Of a stretch of 64,000 nucleotides of DNA, positions 37,940-46,361 are shown in pieces; the first letter of the stretch is position 1; each line of letters begins with the position of its first letter. Position numbers and translations under genes: made by a program. The stretch covers positions 165,783-229,782 of the forward strand of contig NZ_VJYB01000003.1 in NCBI RefSeq assembly GCF_030400225.1, written 5' to 3'. This stretch comes from Lactobacillus sp. UCMA15818 (GTDB lineage Bacteria; Bacillota; Bacilli; Lactobacillales; Lactobacillaceae). The notes under the pieces are model-generated. The model made no database searches. It was not told the origin of the DNA and worked only from the letters and a program-made list of their open reading frames with translations.

Positions 37940-37998
37940 AGAATATGGTATTATACCTAGGCAATTTTAATTTTATTTAACGAGGAAGTGTAGTATCA

Positions 37999-39432
37999 AT
38001 GCAGACAGATGTGTCTCAAAAGAACCACTACATATCATGGCAAGTTCTAGCTTTAATGAGTTTTGTTACCGTTATCGGATTTGACGACTTAATATATAAT
38101 TTCAAAAATCAAGGAATGGGTGTAATAACTTCCTGGGTTTTGATGTTAGTTTTATATGTTATCCCATATTCATTGATGGTAGGACAACTAGGTTCAATCT
38201 TTAACGAGGAAGGCGGTGGACTTAGTTCTTGGATTAGGGGGACAAATGGTGAATTTTTGGGATATTTTACAGCATGGACATATTGGGCAGCTTCAATTCC
38301 ATATGTTGTTGATACGGCAAATTCAGTAGTCGTTGGTCTAGGTTGGGCAGTTACTGGGGACGGAAAATTTCAAGATTTGATGTCCAATGAGCAGTTTGCT
38401 TTGTGGACTTTAATAATTTTTGTAGTATTTATTTTAGTACAGTCTAGATTCAAAAAATCCCTTGAATTACTGAGCTCCATAGGCGGGATTGCAATGTTTG
38501 GTATGACAGTATTATTTGTGATAATGGCGGTTGCATCGTTGGGGATGGGAGGCCATATTGAAACACAACCCATGAATTTAGGAGCAATTATTCCGAAATT
38601 TGATTTAAAATATCTAACAACGATTGGATTATTAATCTATGCTGTCAATGGTTGCGAATTAATTGCACCATTTGTAACGAAAATGAAGAAACCGGCCAGT
38701 GAGTTTCCAAAATCAATGCTTTTATTAGTAGGAATGACAGCATTTTTAACAATTTTTGGCTCGTTTTCATTAGGGATATTTTTTAATGCACATCATTTAC
38801 CAAAGGATTTGAAGATGAATGGATCCTATTATGCTTTTCAAGCACTCGGTGAACAGTACCATGTGGGCAACTTATTTATGTATCTCTTTGCATGGACTGA
38901 GGTCATCTACTTGGCAGCACTTCTTGCTGTGCTTTTAGATGCTATGACAAGAATGCTAATTTCGGATACAGGAACTCGGTTTATGCCTAAAGTATTACGA
39001 AAGACAAACAAGAATGGGCTTCCGATAAATGGATATATCTTGACTTGTATATTATCGGGTCTTATTTTGCTGTTGGGAATATTTTTGCCCGATATGAATG
39101 ATATTTTTAACTGGTTACTGAATTTAAATGGTATTATTTCGCCAGGCGTAACTTGTTGGATTTTTTATGCCTTTATGCGGGTGCGGAGAAATAGTGCACA
39201 GTACCCATCAACCTATGTATTTATCAAAAATGATAAACTTGCATGGTTGATTGGATTTTGGGCTCTAGCAGTCACTGTGATTGCAACGGTATTTGGAATA
39301 TTTCCACAAGATGTTGCGTTCATGGGAGATACATGGTGGTATGAATTGATGATAAATATTATCGCAATAGTTGTACTGATAGGATTGGGTGCAATCTTAC
39401 CGATATTAACAAAATACGAAAAAAGGAGATAG
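37999..39432 (+). CDS. APC-superfamily amino acid permease
   Basis: The protein has 477 residues with about 12 hydrophobic segments. TM1 carries the unwound helix region FVTVIGFDDLIYNFKNQGMG. EEGGGLSSWIRGTNGEFLGYFTAWTYW and YAVNGCELIAPFVTKMKKPASEFPKSM are typical of APC transporters. It is probably an amino acid:proton symporter or exchanger in the cytoplasmic membrane; the substrate is not predictable. It lies 59 bases after the DUF2075 gene with its own GAGGAAG site. Confidence 0.85.
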   Translation: MQTDVSQKNHYISWQVLALMSFVTVIGFDDLIYNFKNQGMGVITSWVLMLVLYVIPYSLMVGQLGSIFNEEGGGLSSWIRGTNGEFLGYFTAWTYWAASIPYVVDTANSVVVGLGWAVTGDGKFQDLMSNEQFALWTLIIFVVFILVQSRFKKSLELLSSIGGIAMFGMTVLFVIMAVASLGMGGHIETQPMNLGAIIPKFDLKYLTTIGLLIYAVNGCELIAPFVTKMKKPASEFPKSMLLLVGMTAFLTIFGSFSLGIFFNAHHLPKDLKMNGSYYAFQALGEQYHVGNLFMYLFAWTEVIYLAALLAVLLDAMTRMLISDTGTRFMPKVLRKTNKNGLPINGYILTCILSGLILLLGIFLPDMNDIFNWLLNLNGIISPGVTCWIFYAFMRVRRNSAQYPSTYVFIKNDKLAWLIGFWALAVTVIATVFGIFPQDVAFMGDTWWYELMINIIAIVVLIGLGAILPILTKYEKRR

Positions 39433-39548
39433 TTATTTACTAATACATTAATGACTGTTATTATTGCTATCCTAATAGGTTATTTGTAGAACAATTTTTT
39501 AGAAAGTAGTCCTATAATAATTATGTTTATTGGAAAAGAGATAAGGAT

Positions 39549-41555
39549 ATGAAGAAAAAGGAAAGTCTGGTCTTAGGCTCATTAATTACATTGGGAATAG
39601 TTTATGGTGATATTGGAACTTCACCGTTATATGTTATGAATGCTTTAATTGGGGATGCAGGAGATCGCAATAATTTGTCACCCGAATACATTATTGGTAG
39701 TCTGTCATTAATTTTTTGGACACTAATGATAGTTACAACCATCAAATATGTTTTGATAGCACTAAGAGCCTCTAATAAAGGTGAAGGTGGGATTTTCGCA
39801 TTATATGCTTTAGTGAAAAAGCAGACGAAATGGTTGATTATCCCTGCAATAGTTGGGGGAGCTGCAATCTTGGCTGATGGGACATTAACTCCTGCTGTGA
39901 CCGTAACTAGTGCGGTAGAAGGATTAAAAGGAATAAAAATTGGGAAAGATATTTTGATTGGTAATCAGGATCAGGTTATCCTTGTAACAATTGTTATTTT
40001 ATTATTTTTGTTTTTGATTCAGCGGTTTGGAACCAATTTCATAGGAAAAGCCTTTGGACCGATAATGGTTATTTGGTTTTCTTTTTTAGCAGTATTTGGA
40101 ATACTAAATATGACGAGTGAATGGGTAGTATTAAAGGCGCTTTCCCCATTTTATGGTTTTACCTTTTTATTTTCCAAAGCCAATCCGGTTGGAATATTTA
40201 TTCTTGGCAGTATCTTCCTCGCAACTACTGGTGCAGAGGCTTTGTATTCGGACATGGGACATGTGGGGAGAAAAAATATATACATTACATGGCCATTTGT
40301 TTTTATTGCTCTAATCTTGAATTATTTTGGACAGGGTGCGTGGTTAATTCAGCATAGTAGATTAGGTAATTTACCAGCTAAGTCAATTAATCCTTTTTTT
40401 GATATGCTACCCGCCAATCTCAGGGTGGGAGTGGTTATTCTTGCAACTTTTGCTGCAATTATTGCTTCCCAAGCATTAATTACAGGATCATTCACCTTAG
40501 TTGAGGAGGCTATTGGACTCAAAATTTTGCCGCGACTTCGTGTGATTCACCCTAGTTTATCTAGGGGCCAAATTTATATTTTTCCTGTCAATTGGATGCT
40601 AGCGGGGTGTACAACCATCATCGTTCTCTATTTTAGGAGTTCGGAACATATGGAAGCTGCATATGGATTGGCAATTACTGTTACTATGCTAATGACAACT
40701 ATTTTATTGTACCAATTTATTAAATCGAGGATGTCACATATTTTTGCCTTTTTGATTACTTGTATATTTTTAACAATTGAGACTATTTTCTTTATTGCTA
40801 GTATTGTCAAATTCATGCATGGTGGTTTTGTATCGGTCATCATAACATTGATTATTTTGCTAATAATGATTGTTTGGTTTTATGGTAATCGTGTTCAAAA
40901 TAATCTTATGGATGAATCGGAGACTGTTTCTTTATTAGATTACCGCGCACAGCTCATTGAGTTATCAAATGATGACAGTATTCCGTTCTTCATGAGTAAC
41001 TTAGTGATGCTTGCTAAAGTTGCAAAGAATTATTCAATCAAGCGTGAGATACTGTATTCGATATTGGATAAGCAACCAAAAAGAGCAAAAGTATATTGGT
41101 TTGTGACTGTAAATACCACGAACGAGCCATACACGAGTTATTATACCGTTGATATGATGGGAACGAGAAATATTGTGAATTTACAGCTATTTTTAGGTTT
41201 CAAGGCAAACCATAGCGTCAATCTTTATTTGAGACAGGTAGTTCAGGAATTAATGGATGATGATATTATAGATGAACAGCCGCAAAAATATACAACATTA
41301 AATAAAAGAATTGTTGGCGACTTTTGTTTCGTGTTGATTCAAGAACTGTTGTCGCCCAATTCACAAATTGGGGCTTGGCGCAGATTCTTAATAACAGGCC
41401 GAATTTTTTTGCAGAATCATAGTACGACACCACTTCAATGGTTTGGTCTAGAATTTAGCGATGTCAGAATTGAAAAAGTTCCGTTATTTTTAAAGAGGAG
41501 AAGGATTCCTGTTCTTAGACAAGATGTAGTTTTTAATCCAAAGAAAAATAAATAA
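39549..41555 (+). CDS. kup: KUP-family potassium uptake protein
   Basis: The protein has 668 residues, the family length. It begins LGSLITLGIVYGDIGTSPLYVM, the KUP signature, followed by NKGEGGIFALYALV, ADGTLTPAVTVTSAVEGLKG and TGAEALYSDMGHVGRKNI. About 12 transmembrane segments cover residues 1-430, then a cytoplasmic domain of about 240 residues. It is a proton-coupled K+ importer. Its stop codon touches the -35 box of the aromatic operon promoter. Confidence 0.95.
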   Translation: MKKKESLVLGSLITLGIVYGDIGTSPLYVMNALIGDAGDRNNLSPEYIIGSLSLIFWTLMIVTTIKYVLIALRASNKGEGGIFALYALVKKQTKWLIIPAIVGGAAILADGTLTPAVTVTSAVEGLKGIKIGKDILIGNQDQVILVTIVILLFLFLIQRFGTNFIGKAFGPIMVIWFSFLAVFGILNMTSEWVVLKALSPFYGFTFLFSKANPVGIFILGSIFLATTGAEALYSDMGHVGRKNIYITWPFVFIALILNYFGQGAWLIQHSRLGNLPAKSINPFFDMLPANLRVGVVILATFAAIIASQALITGSFTLVEEAIGLKILPRLRVIHPSLSRGQIYIFPVNWMLAGCTTIIVLYFRSSEHMEAAYGLAITVTMLMTTILLYQFIKSRMSHIFAFLITCIFLTIETIFFIASIVKFMHGGFVSVIITLIILLIMIVWFYGNRVQNNLMDESETVSLLDYRAQLIELSNDDSIPFFMSNLVMLAKVAKNYSIKREILYSILDKQPKRAKVYWFVTVNTTNEPYTSYYTVDMMGTRNIVNLQLFLGFKANHSVNLYLRQVVQELMDDDIIDEQPQKYTTLNKRIVGDFCFVLIQELLSPNSQIGAWRRFLITGRIFLQNHSTTPLQWFGLEFSDVRIEKVPLFLKRRRIPVLRQDVVFNPKKNK

Positions 41556-41584
41556 TTGACTTTTAATTTATAAGGTGTTTTAAT
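41556..41584 (+). promoter_or_regulatory. Promoter of the aromatic amino acid operon
   Basis: TTGACT (41556-41561), 17 bases, TTTAAT (41579-41584), starting directly after the kup stop codon. Transcription from about 41591 gives a leader of about 270 bases. Confidence 0.65.
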
Positions 41585-41618
41585 GTAAAATAAATAAAAC
41601 AAAGGAAGGATCTATTAA

Positions 41619-41678
41619 ATGTGTATTCATACGAAGCGCTTAAATTCATATTATTATGGCTTTGCCTACTTTAAGTAG
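41619..41678 (+). CDS. Leader peptide of the aromatic operon (19 residues, Tyr/Phe-rich)
   Basis: ATG 41619 is eight bases after AGGAAGGA. The 19-codon frame ends NSYYYGFAYFK and TAG: four Tyr and two Phe among the last nine residues, three Tyr in a row. It lies between a promoter and alternative RNA hairpins ending in a terminator, ahead of genes for Tyr/Phe synthesis. This is the layout of a ribosome-sensing leader peptide that measures charged tRNA-Tyr and tRNA-Phe. The codons for Tyr-Phe-Lys (41666-41675) could also pair with 41748-41757, linking ribosome position to the downstream fold. Confidence 0.8.
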   Translation: MCIHTKRLNSYYYGFAYFK

Positions 41679-41694
41679 CGTTCGTGTTTCGCGG

Positions 41695-41713
41695 CACGGA
41701 CGGGACGTCCGTG
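41695..41713 (+). promoter_or_regulatory. GC-rich hairpin in the aromatic operon leader
   Basis: CACGGACG and CGTCCGTG form an 8-bp stem with a 3-base loop, 16 bases after the leader stop codon. It may pause RNA polymerase to synchronise it with the leading ribosome, as pause hairpins do in other attenuators; this is inference. Confidence 0.5.
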
Positions 41714-41738
41714 TCTGGGTGCGCAAGGTCATTTTTTG

Positions 41739-41766
41739 CCGGCTAGACTTGTAGTAGTCTAATTGG
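41739..41766 (+). promoter_or_regulatory. Attenuator segments 1 and 2 of the aromatic operon
   Basis: CCGGCTAGACT (41739-41749, segment 1) pairs with AGTCTAATTGG (41756-41766, segment 2). Segment 2 alternatively pairs with segment 3 of the terminator: TCTAATTGG (41758-41766) with CCAGTTAGA (41804-41812), nine consecutive pairs with one wobble. The choice between 1:2 and 2:3 decides whether the terminator can form. Confidence 0.7.
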
Positions 41767-41799
41767 TAATATGACTGATTCCTTGTTGAATAATCGGTT

Positions 41800-41834
41800 A
41801 AAACCAGTTAGATGAAAAATCTAGCTGGTTTTTT
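41800..41834 (+). terminator. Attenuator terminator (3:4) of the aromatic operon
   Basis: AAAACCAGTTAGAT (41800-41813) pairs with ATCTAGCTGGTTTT (41819-41832) around a 5-base loop, within a T-run at 41829-41834. It ends 24 bases before the first structural gene and follows no gene, so it must act as a conditional terminator. Confidence 0.85.
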
Positions 41835-41858
41835 ATTTTATTATAAAGGAGGAATAAT

Positions 41859-43310
41859 ATGGAAACGAGCAAACGAAAAAGACTAACATTGGGGTTATAT
41901 CTGAACTATTTTGTTCATGGAATTGGTTTGATAATTTTGGCTCAAAATATGCTGGAGCTTGGGAAATTGTGGGGTCAGCCCTTAGCAGTTGTTTCATATG
42001 TTATTTCTGGTGTTGGAATCGGTCGGCTAGCTGCGTATTTATTATTGGGTAGTCTAGCAGACCGGTACGGAAGAAAGAGTTTTATTTACATTGGAATTGG
42101 TAGTTATTTTATTTTCTTTATCGGAATGTTGTTAGTTAAAGATTTTGTTGCCGCATATTTGCTGGCGATTCTAGCAGGTATTGCAAATTCAGCACTTGAT
42201 TCAGGGACATACCCTGTTTTTCTTGAAATGGGAACCAACAATGGGGCTTCAAATATTTTGATTAAGGCTTTTATGTCAGCAGGCGAATTTATTTTACCGT
42301 TAGTTGTTTCTTTCTTGGAGGTTAACAAGCTGTGGTTTGGCTGGTCATTTGTACTTGCAGTTATTATTTTAGTTTTAAATGCGATAATCCTATTCCCAGT
42401 AAAATTTCCAGAAAAAAATCTTAATCAGGAAGTTCAACAGCAATTATTTGCTCATCTTCCAGCTTGGCGCAGAAAAGGATTAGCAGTTTTGCTTTCCCTT
42501 TACGGATATAGTTCGATGGCTTTGATGATAGTATACACACAATGGATTAGTTTATATGCAGAAAAACAGCTGCATTTTAGTAATTTGCAAGCACATTTAC
42601 TGCTCTCATTGTATAGTATAGGTTCAATAATCGGTGTCATTATTGTCTTCTTGCTATTGCGCAAACATCTTGCTGAAACTGTACTCTTAATTTCATTGAA
42701 TTGCTTGAGCTTAATAAGTCTGTTAGTGGTTAATTTTACTAATAATAGCTTATTAGTTAGTATTGCTTCACTAGTATTCGGAATGAGTGCTGCAGGCGGT
42801 ATTATGCAGACAGGGTTAAATCTATTTCTAAAACTATTTTCAAAACATAAAGGCTTAATTACTGGAATTTTCTTTACTTTTGGCAGTTTAGCATCCTTTT
42901 CAATTCCATTAATTACTGGATGGTTGTCAAAGAATAACATCAGAGCAGTCTTGGAATTTGACTTGCTGATTGCTCTGATTGGACTTTTACTTTCTGTGGG
43001 GGTGCGAATAGTTCTAGGGTCTGAAATGAATCTTGAGCAAGCTAGGAAGAAAATTACGTTAATTGATTACTGGGTAGTCCGCTTGCTTGAGTATCGTTTT
43101 AAACAAGTTAAGTTGGTTGGTAGAATAAAAGTTTTAAAGCAACAAGTAGTTCTAGATGAAAAACGTGAAGAAGCAGTGCTTAGCAAAATTTCAGCGCAGA
43201 GTTCTAATGAGAGGTTAACGCCATACTTGCAAGATGTTTATCGGCATATTATGAAAAATTCACGAACATATGAGGCAGAAAATCTAAAAAAAGATGATCT
43301 AATAAATTAG
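41859..43310 (+). CDS. MFS transporter fused to an AroQ-type chorismate mutase
   Basis: The protein has 483 residues. Residues 1-385 form a 12-helix MFS transporter (LADRYGRKSFIYIG is the family's loop 2-3 motif). Residues about 391-476 match the AroQ chorismate mutase fold: R396, R413, K424, D433, R436, E437 and E472 correspond to R11, R28, K39, D48, R51, E52 and Q88 of E. coli, with identical spacing up to R436. Glu at the last position is also used by yeast chorismate mutase. The cytosolic tail should convert chorismate to prephenate. It is the first gene of the operon, before aroC, and supplies a step no other gene here encodes. The transported substrate is unknown; shikimate would fit. 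Start: ATG after AAAGGAGG. Confidence 0.85.
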   Translation: METSKRKRLTLGLYLNYFVHGIGLIILAQNMLELGKLWGQPLAVVSYVISGVGIGRLAAYLLLGSLADRYGRKSFIYIGIGSYFIFFIGMLLVKDFVAAYLLAILAGIANSALDSGTYPVFLEMGTNNGASNILIKAFMSAGEFILPLVVSFLEVNKLWFGWSFVLAVIILVLNAIILFPVKFPEKNLNQEVQQQLFAHLPAWRRKGLAVLLSLYGYSSMALMIVYTQWISLYAEKQLHFSNLQAHLLLSLYSIGSIIGVIIVFLLLRKHLAETVLLISLNCLSLISLLVVNFTNNSLLVSIASLVFGMSAAGGIMQTGLNLFLKLFSKHKGLITGIFFTFGSLASFSIPLITGWLSKNNIRAVLEFDLLIALIGLLLSVGVRIVLGSEMNLEQARKKITLIDYWVVRLLEYRFKQVKLVGRIKVLKQQVVLDEKREEAVLSKISAQSSNERLTPYLQDVYRHIMKNSRTYEAENLKKDDLIN

Positions 43311-43324
43311 AGGAGGATTTTTAA

Positions 43325-44491
43325 ATGAACTATCTAACAGCTGGTGAATCGCACGGCCCGCAATTAACAGGAATATTAGAGGGGTTTCCAGCGGGAGTGG
43401 AGATTGATATAGATCAAATTAATCAGCAATTATCAGCTAGACAAGGTGGCTATGGGAGAGGAAATCGCCAAAAAATTGAGCACGATGCTGTTCAAATTGT
43501 GGGCGGTGTGCGCCATCAAAAAACATTAGGGTCACCGATTGCGTTAATGATTAATAATATTGACCACGCTCATTGGTCTAAAATTATGGATCCAAGTAGT
43601 ATTGAAACAAAACAAAATACATTAAGAAAAGTCACACGACCACGTCCAGGACATGCAGATTTAGTTGGGGGGATGAAGTATGGACAGCGTGATTTACGCA
43701 ATGTTTTGGAACGATCTTCTGCACGAGAGACTGCAATGCGTGTAGCAATCGGAGCAATTTGCAAGCAACTTTTGAAGCAATTGGATATTAGTATTGTTGG
43801 ATATGTAGAGCAGATTGGTTCGATTAAGGTCTTAGGGGGTCGTTCAACCGATTCAGAAACAATTATGGATAAAATTTCACAAAATGATTTGCGAATTATC
43901 GACAATCAAAGAGTCACTGAAATTCATGAATTAATAGATAAAACTAAAAAAAATGGGGATACTCTTGGCGGAATCATTCGAGTAGTTGTGAATAATTTGC
44001 CAGCAGGGTTAGGAAGTTACACTGGATGGAATACTAAGTTGGATGCGAAACTAGCAGCAGTTGTGATGGGAATAAATGCAATGAAAGGTGTTTCTATTGG
44101 AGATGGATTTGAAGTTGCTGGTCAATTTGGAAGTCAGGTTATGGATCCAATTACTTGGGACAAAACTTCGGGATGGACACGAACGAGTGATAATTTAGGA
44201 GGCTTTGAGGGTGGAATGACTAACGGAATGCCCGTGGTGATTTTTGCTGCGATGAAGCCAATACCAACTCTATACAAGGCACTGCAAACAGTCAACATCG
44301 AGACACACTTGCAACAAAAGGCTAATGTTGAGCGTTCCGACACCACAGCAATTGTACCGGCTTCAATTGTTGTCGAAAGTGTAGTTGCAATTGAATTAAC
44401 TAAAGAGATTCTAGAGACTTTTGAAGGAAGTAACTTAGAGCGCTTAAAAAGGCAGATTGCTGATTATCGGCAAGAAGTTCGGAATTTTTAG
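43325..44491 (+). CDS. aroC: Chorismate synthase
   Basis: The protein has 388 residues, normal length. It begins MNYLTAGESHGPQLTGILEGFPAG. RQGGYGRGNRQKIEHD, RPRPGHADLVGGMKYG, DLRNVLERSSARETA and the FMN-binding GGFEGGMTNGMPV follow. It makes chorismate from EPSP with reduced FMN. It lies 14 bases after the transporter-mutase fusion, with AGAGGAGG before the ATG. Confidence 0.97.
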   Translation: MNYLTAGESHGPQLTGILEGFPAGVEIDIDQINQQLSARQGGYGRGNRQKIEHDAVQIVGGVRHQKTLGSPIALMINNIDHAHWSKIMDPSSIETKQNTLRKVTRPRPGHADLVGGMKYGQRDLRNVLERSSARETAMRVAIGAICKQLLKQLDISIVGYVEQIGSIKVLGGRSTDSETIMDKISQNDLRIIDNQRVTEIHELIDKTKKNGDTLGGIIRVVVNNLPAGLGSYTGWNTKLDAKLAAVVMGINAMKGVSIGDGFEVAGQFGSQVMDPITWDKTSGWTRTSDNLGGFEGGMTNGMPVVIFAAMKPIPTLYKALQTVNIETHLQQKANVERSDTTAIVPASIVVESVVAIELTKEILETFEGSNLERLKRQIADYRQEVRNF

Positions 44492-44510
44492 GACGTAAGA
44501 GGAGATTAAA

Positions 44511-45050
44511 TTGCGAATACACACGCTTGGTCCAAAGCAAACGGATAGCTATGCAGCAACAATTTATTATATTGAACAGTATTTAGTAAATCAAACTGTC
44601 GAAATTCAGCTGCATACGAGTTTTGAAAAGTTAATAACACAAATATCAAAATATCAAAATGAGTATATTGTGATGCCTACAGCATTTAAGTCTAGCGAAT
44701 TAGGTATTGATTGGGGTGACTTTCACTATCGCAATGTTAACCGCTTAAAGCTAGTTACGAGCTTTATATTTGAAATATCACCATTAATATTGCTAGAAAA
44801 TAGAAGATGCAACAGTGGAGTTGCCTATACTCACGCGGCATTAGCTGACTTAATGAGTCAGGTTGTTGAACCTACTGAAATAAAGTGTACAGGAAGCAAG
44901 TATCTTGCTTATCAAAAGTATTTAGAGAATGGCCAATATGTACTTACTAATACTAAAAATATTTATCTAAGAAAAGATGAAATTGTTCTAAAAAGATTCA
45001 AGCCACAGATGGTTTGGGTGGTATATCAGATTGTTAAGGAGCAGCTATAG
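44511..45050 (+). CDS. Prephenate dehydratase/BacA-like protein without the TRF motif
   Basis: The protein has 179 residues, starting at TTG 44511, seven bases after AGAGGAG. IHTLGPKQTDSYAA near the N-terminus, EYIVMPTAF, ISPLILLEN and YVLTNTKNIY resemble the catalytic domain of prephenate dehydratase (LGPxGSxS...) and even more BacA, the non-aromatising prephenate decarboxylase of bacilysin synthesis. The Thr-Arg-Phe motif essential in dehydratases is replaced at the C-terminus by KPQMVWVVYQI, comparable with PMSWSLF in BacA. No ACT domain is present. It lies between aroC and aroA, and aroA starts on its stop codon, so it belongs to the operon. It may make phenylpyruvate in an unusual way, decarboxylate prephenate or only bind it. 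Confidence 0.6.
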   Translation: MRIHTLGPKQTDSYAATIYYIEQYLVNQTVEIQLHTSFEKLITQISKYQNEYIVMPTAFKSSELGIDWGDFHYRNVNRLKLVTSFIFEISPLILLENRRCNSGVAYTHAALADLMSQVVEPTEIKCTGSKYLAYQKYLENGQYVLTNTKNIYLRKDEIVLKRFKPQMVWVVYQIVKEQL

Positions 45051-46357
45051 TGAGGAAAATTAAATTAGATACCTTTCCTGTAGGAGGGTTACATGGAATA
45101 ATTAATGTTCCTGGAGATAAAAGTATTTCACATAGAGCATTAATGATAGGCGCAATAAGTGAAGGGCAAACAGTCATTAATCATTTTTTGTGGTCACAGG
45201 ATTGTCGGAGTACTTTAAATGCACTTAGACAACTCGGTGTAACAATTTTAGAAAATAAAGAACAGGTAATTGTACACGGAGAGGGAATTGGGAGCCTTAA
45301 AAGTCCTGAACAATCACTTGAAATGGGTAATTCAGGAACGACAACCAGGCTGTTAATGGGGTTGCTTGCAGGAACGAATTTTACCAGTAGCCTGCAAGGA
45401 GACGAGTCTTTATCACAAAGACCGATGAAAAGAGTTGCTGATCCGCTTTCTAAAATGGGTGCAAAAATTGCAACAACAAAGCGGGGAACCCTTCCAGCAG
45501 TCGTTACAGGTAGTAAAATTCATGGAACTAATATTCAGTTACAGGTGGCAAGTGCACAAGTTAAAAGTGCTGTTATTTTTGCTGCATTACAAGCTGATGC
45601 ACCGATGACAGTAACTGAAAAGCTGCCAACAAGAAATCATACTGAGTTAATGCTGCGTAAATTTGGAGCAGATATCACAACTCAAAGTGATCAAAAAACA
45701 ATTAATATAAAACCAGTTGATAAATTAAGAGGACAAGTAATTAATGTCCCTGGAGATATATCATCAGCTGCTTTTTTCTTGGTAGCTGCGGCAATTGTAC
45801 CAAATTCAAAAGTGCTTTTGAAAAATGTAAGTTTGAATCCAACTAGAACTGGAATTTTAAGAGTTTTAGAACAAATGGGAGCAAACTTTAGGATTTTCTA
45901 TAAAGAAAACAAAGATGAGAGTTACGGAGATATTGAAATTAGGACAAGCAGTCTAAAATCGATTAGGATAGCGGAAAATGATATCCCAGCATTGATTGAT
46001 GAATTGCCACTGGTAGCGTTACTGGCGGCATGTGCTGATGGAGTGAGTGAAATAAGAGGTGCAGCAGAATTACGCGTAAAAGAAACAGATCGGATTACAA
46101 CAGTTATACAAGAGTTAAGTAAGTTAGGTGTGTTGATTAATGAATTACCAGATGGGATGGTAATTCATGGAAGAAAAAGTTGGAAGACTAATACAAATGT
46201 ATTGGATAGTCATGGAGATCATCGTATTGGGATGATGATGGCAGTTGCTGCCTTGCGTACAGATCAAGAGTTGTATCTCAATGATTCAGGAGCGATTGCA
46301 GTTTCATACCCATCATTTTTTGTAGATTTAAAATCATTATTAAATGGCAGGAGTTGA
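45050..46357 (+). CDS. aroA: 3-phosphoshikimate 1-carboxyvinyltransferase (EPSP synthase)
   Basis: The protein has 435 residues. GDKSISHRALMIGAIS binds substrate at the N-terminus. LEMGNSGTTTRLLMGLLAG is the PEP/glyphosate region, with Gly where sensitive enzymes have it. ELRVKETDRITT and HGDHRIGMMMAVAAL are in the second half. It joins PEP to shikimate 3-phosphate. The GTG start shares its G with the preceding TAG stop, so translation is coupled. Confidence 0.96.
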   Translation: MRKIKLDTFPVGGLHGIINVPGDKSISHRALMIGAISEGQTVINHFLWSQDCRSTLNALRQLGVTILENKEQVIVHGEGIGSLKSPEQSLEMGNSGTTTRLLMGLLAGTNFTSSLQGDESLSQRPMKRVADPLSKMGAKIATTKRGTLPAVVTGSKIHGTNIQLQVASAQVKSAVIFAALQADAPMTVTEKLPTRNHTELMLRKFGADITTQSDQKTINIKPVDKLRGQVINVPGDISSAAFFLVAAAIVPNSKVLLKNVSLNPTRTGILRVLEQMGANFRIFYKENKDESYGDIEIRTSSLKSIRIAENDIPALIDELPLVALLAACADGVSEIRGAAELRVKETDRITTVIQELSKLGVLINELPDGMVIHGRKSWKTNTNVLDSHGDHRIGMMMAVAALRTDQELYLNDSGAIAVSYPSFFVDLKSLLNGRS

Positions 46358-46361
46358 TGTG

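Noticed and set aside
41585..41858. T-box riboswitch upstream of the aromatic operon
   Set aside because: GGGTGCGC near 41717 does not extend to the T-box consensus; the Tyr/Phe-rich frame and 1-2-3-4 pairings fit a leader-peptide attenuator.
44511..45050. Ordinary prephenate dehydratase (pheA)
   Set aside because: It lacks the TRF motif and an ACT domain, so the plain name would overstate the evidence.
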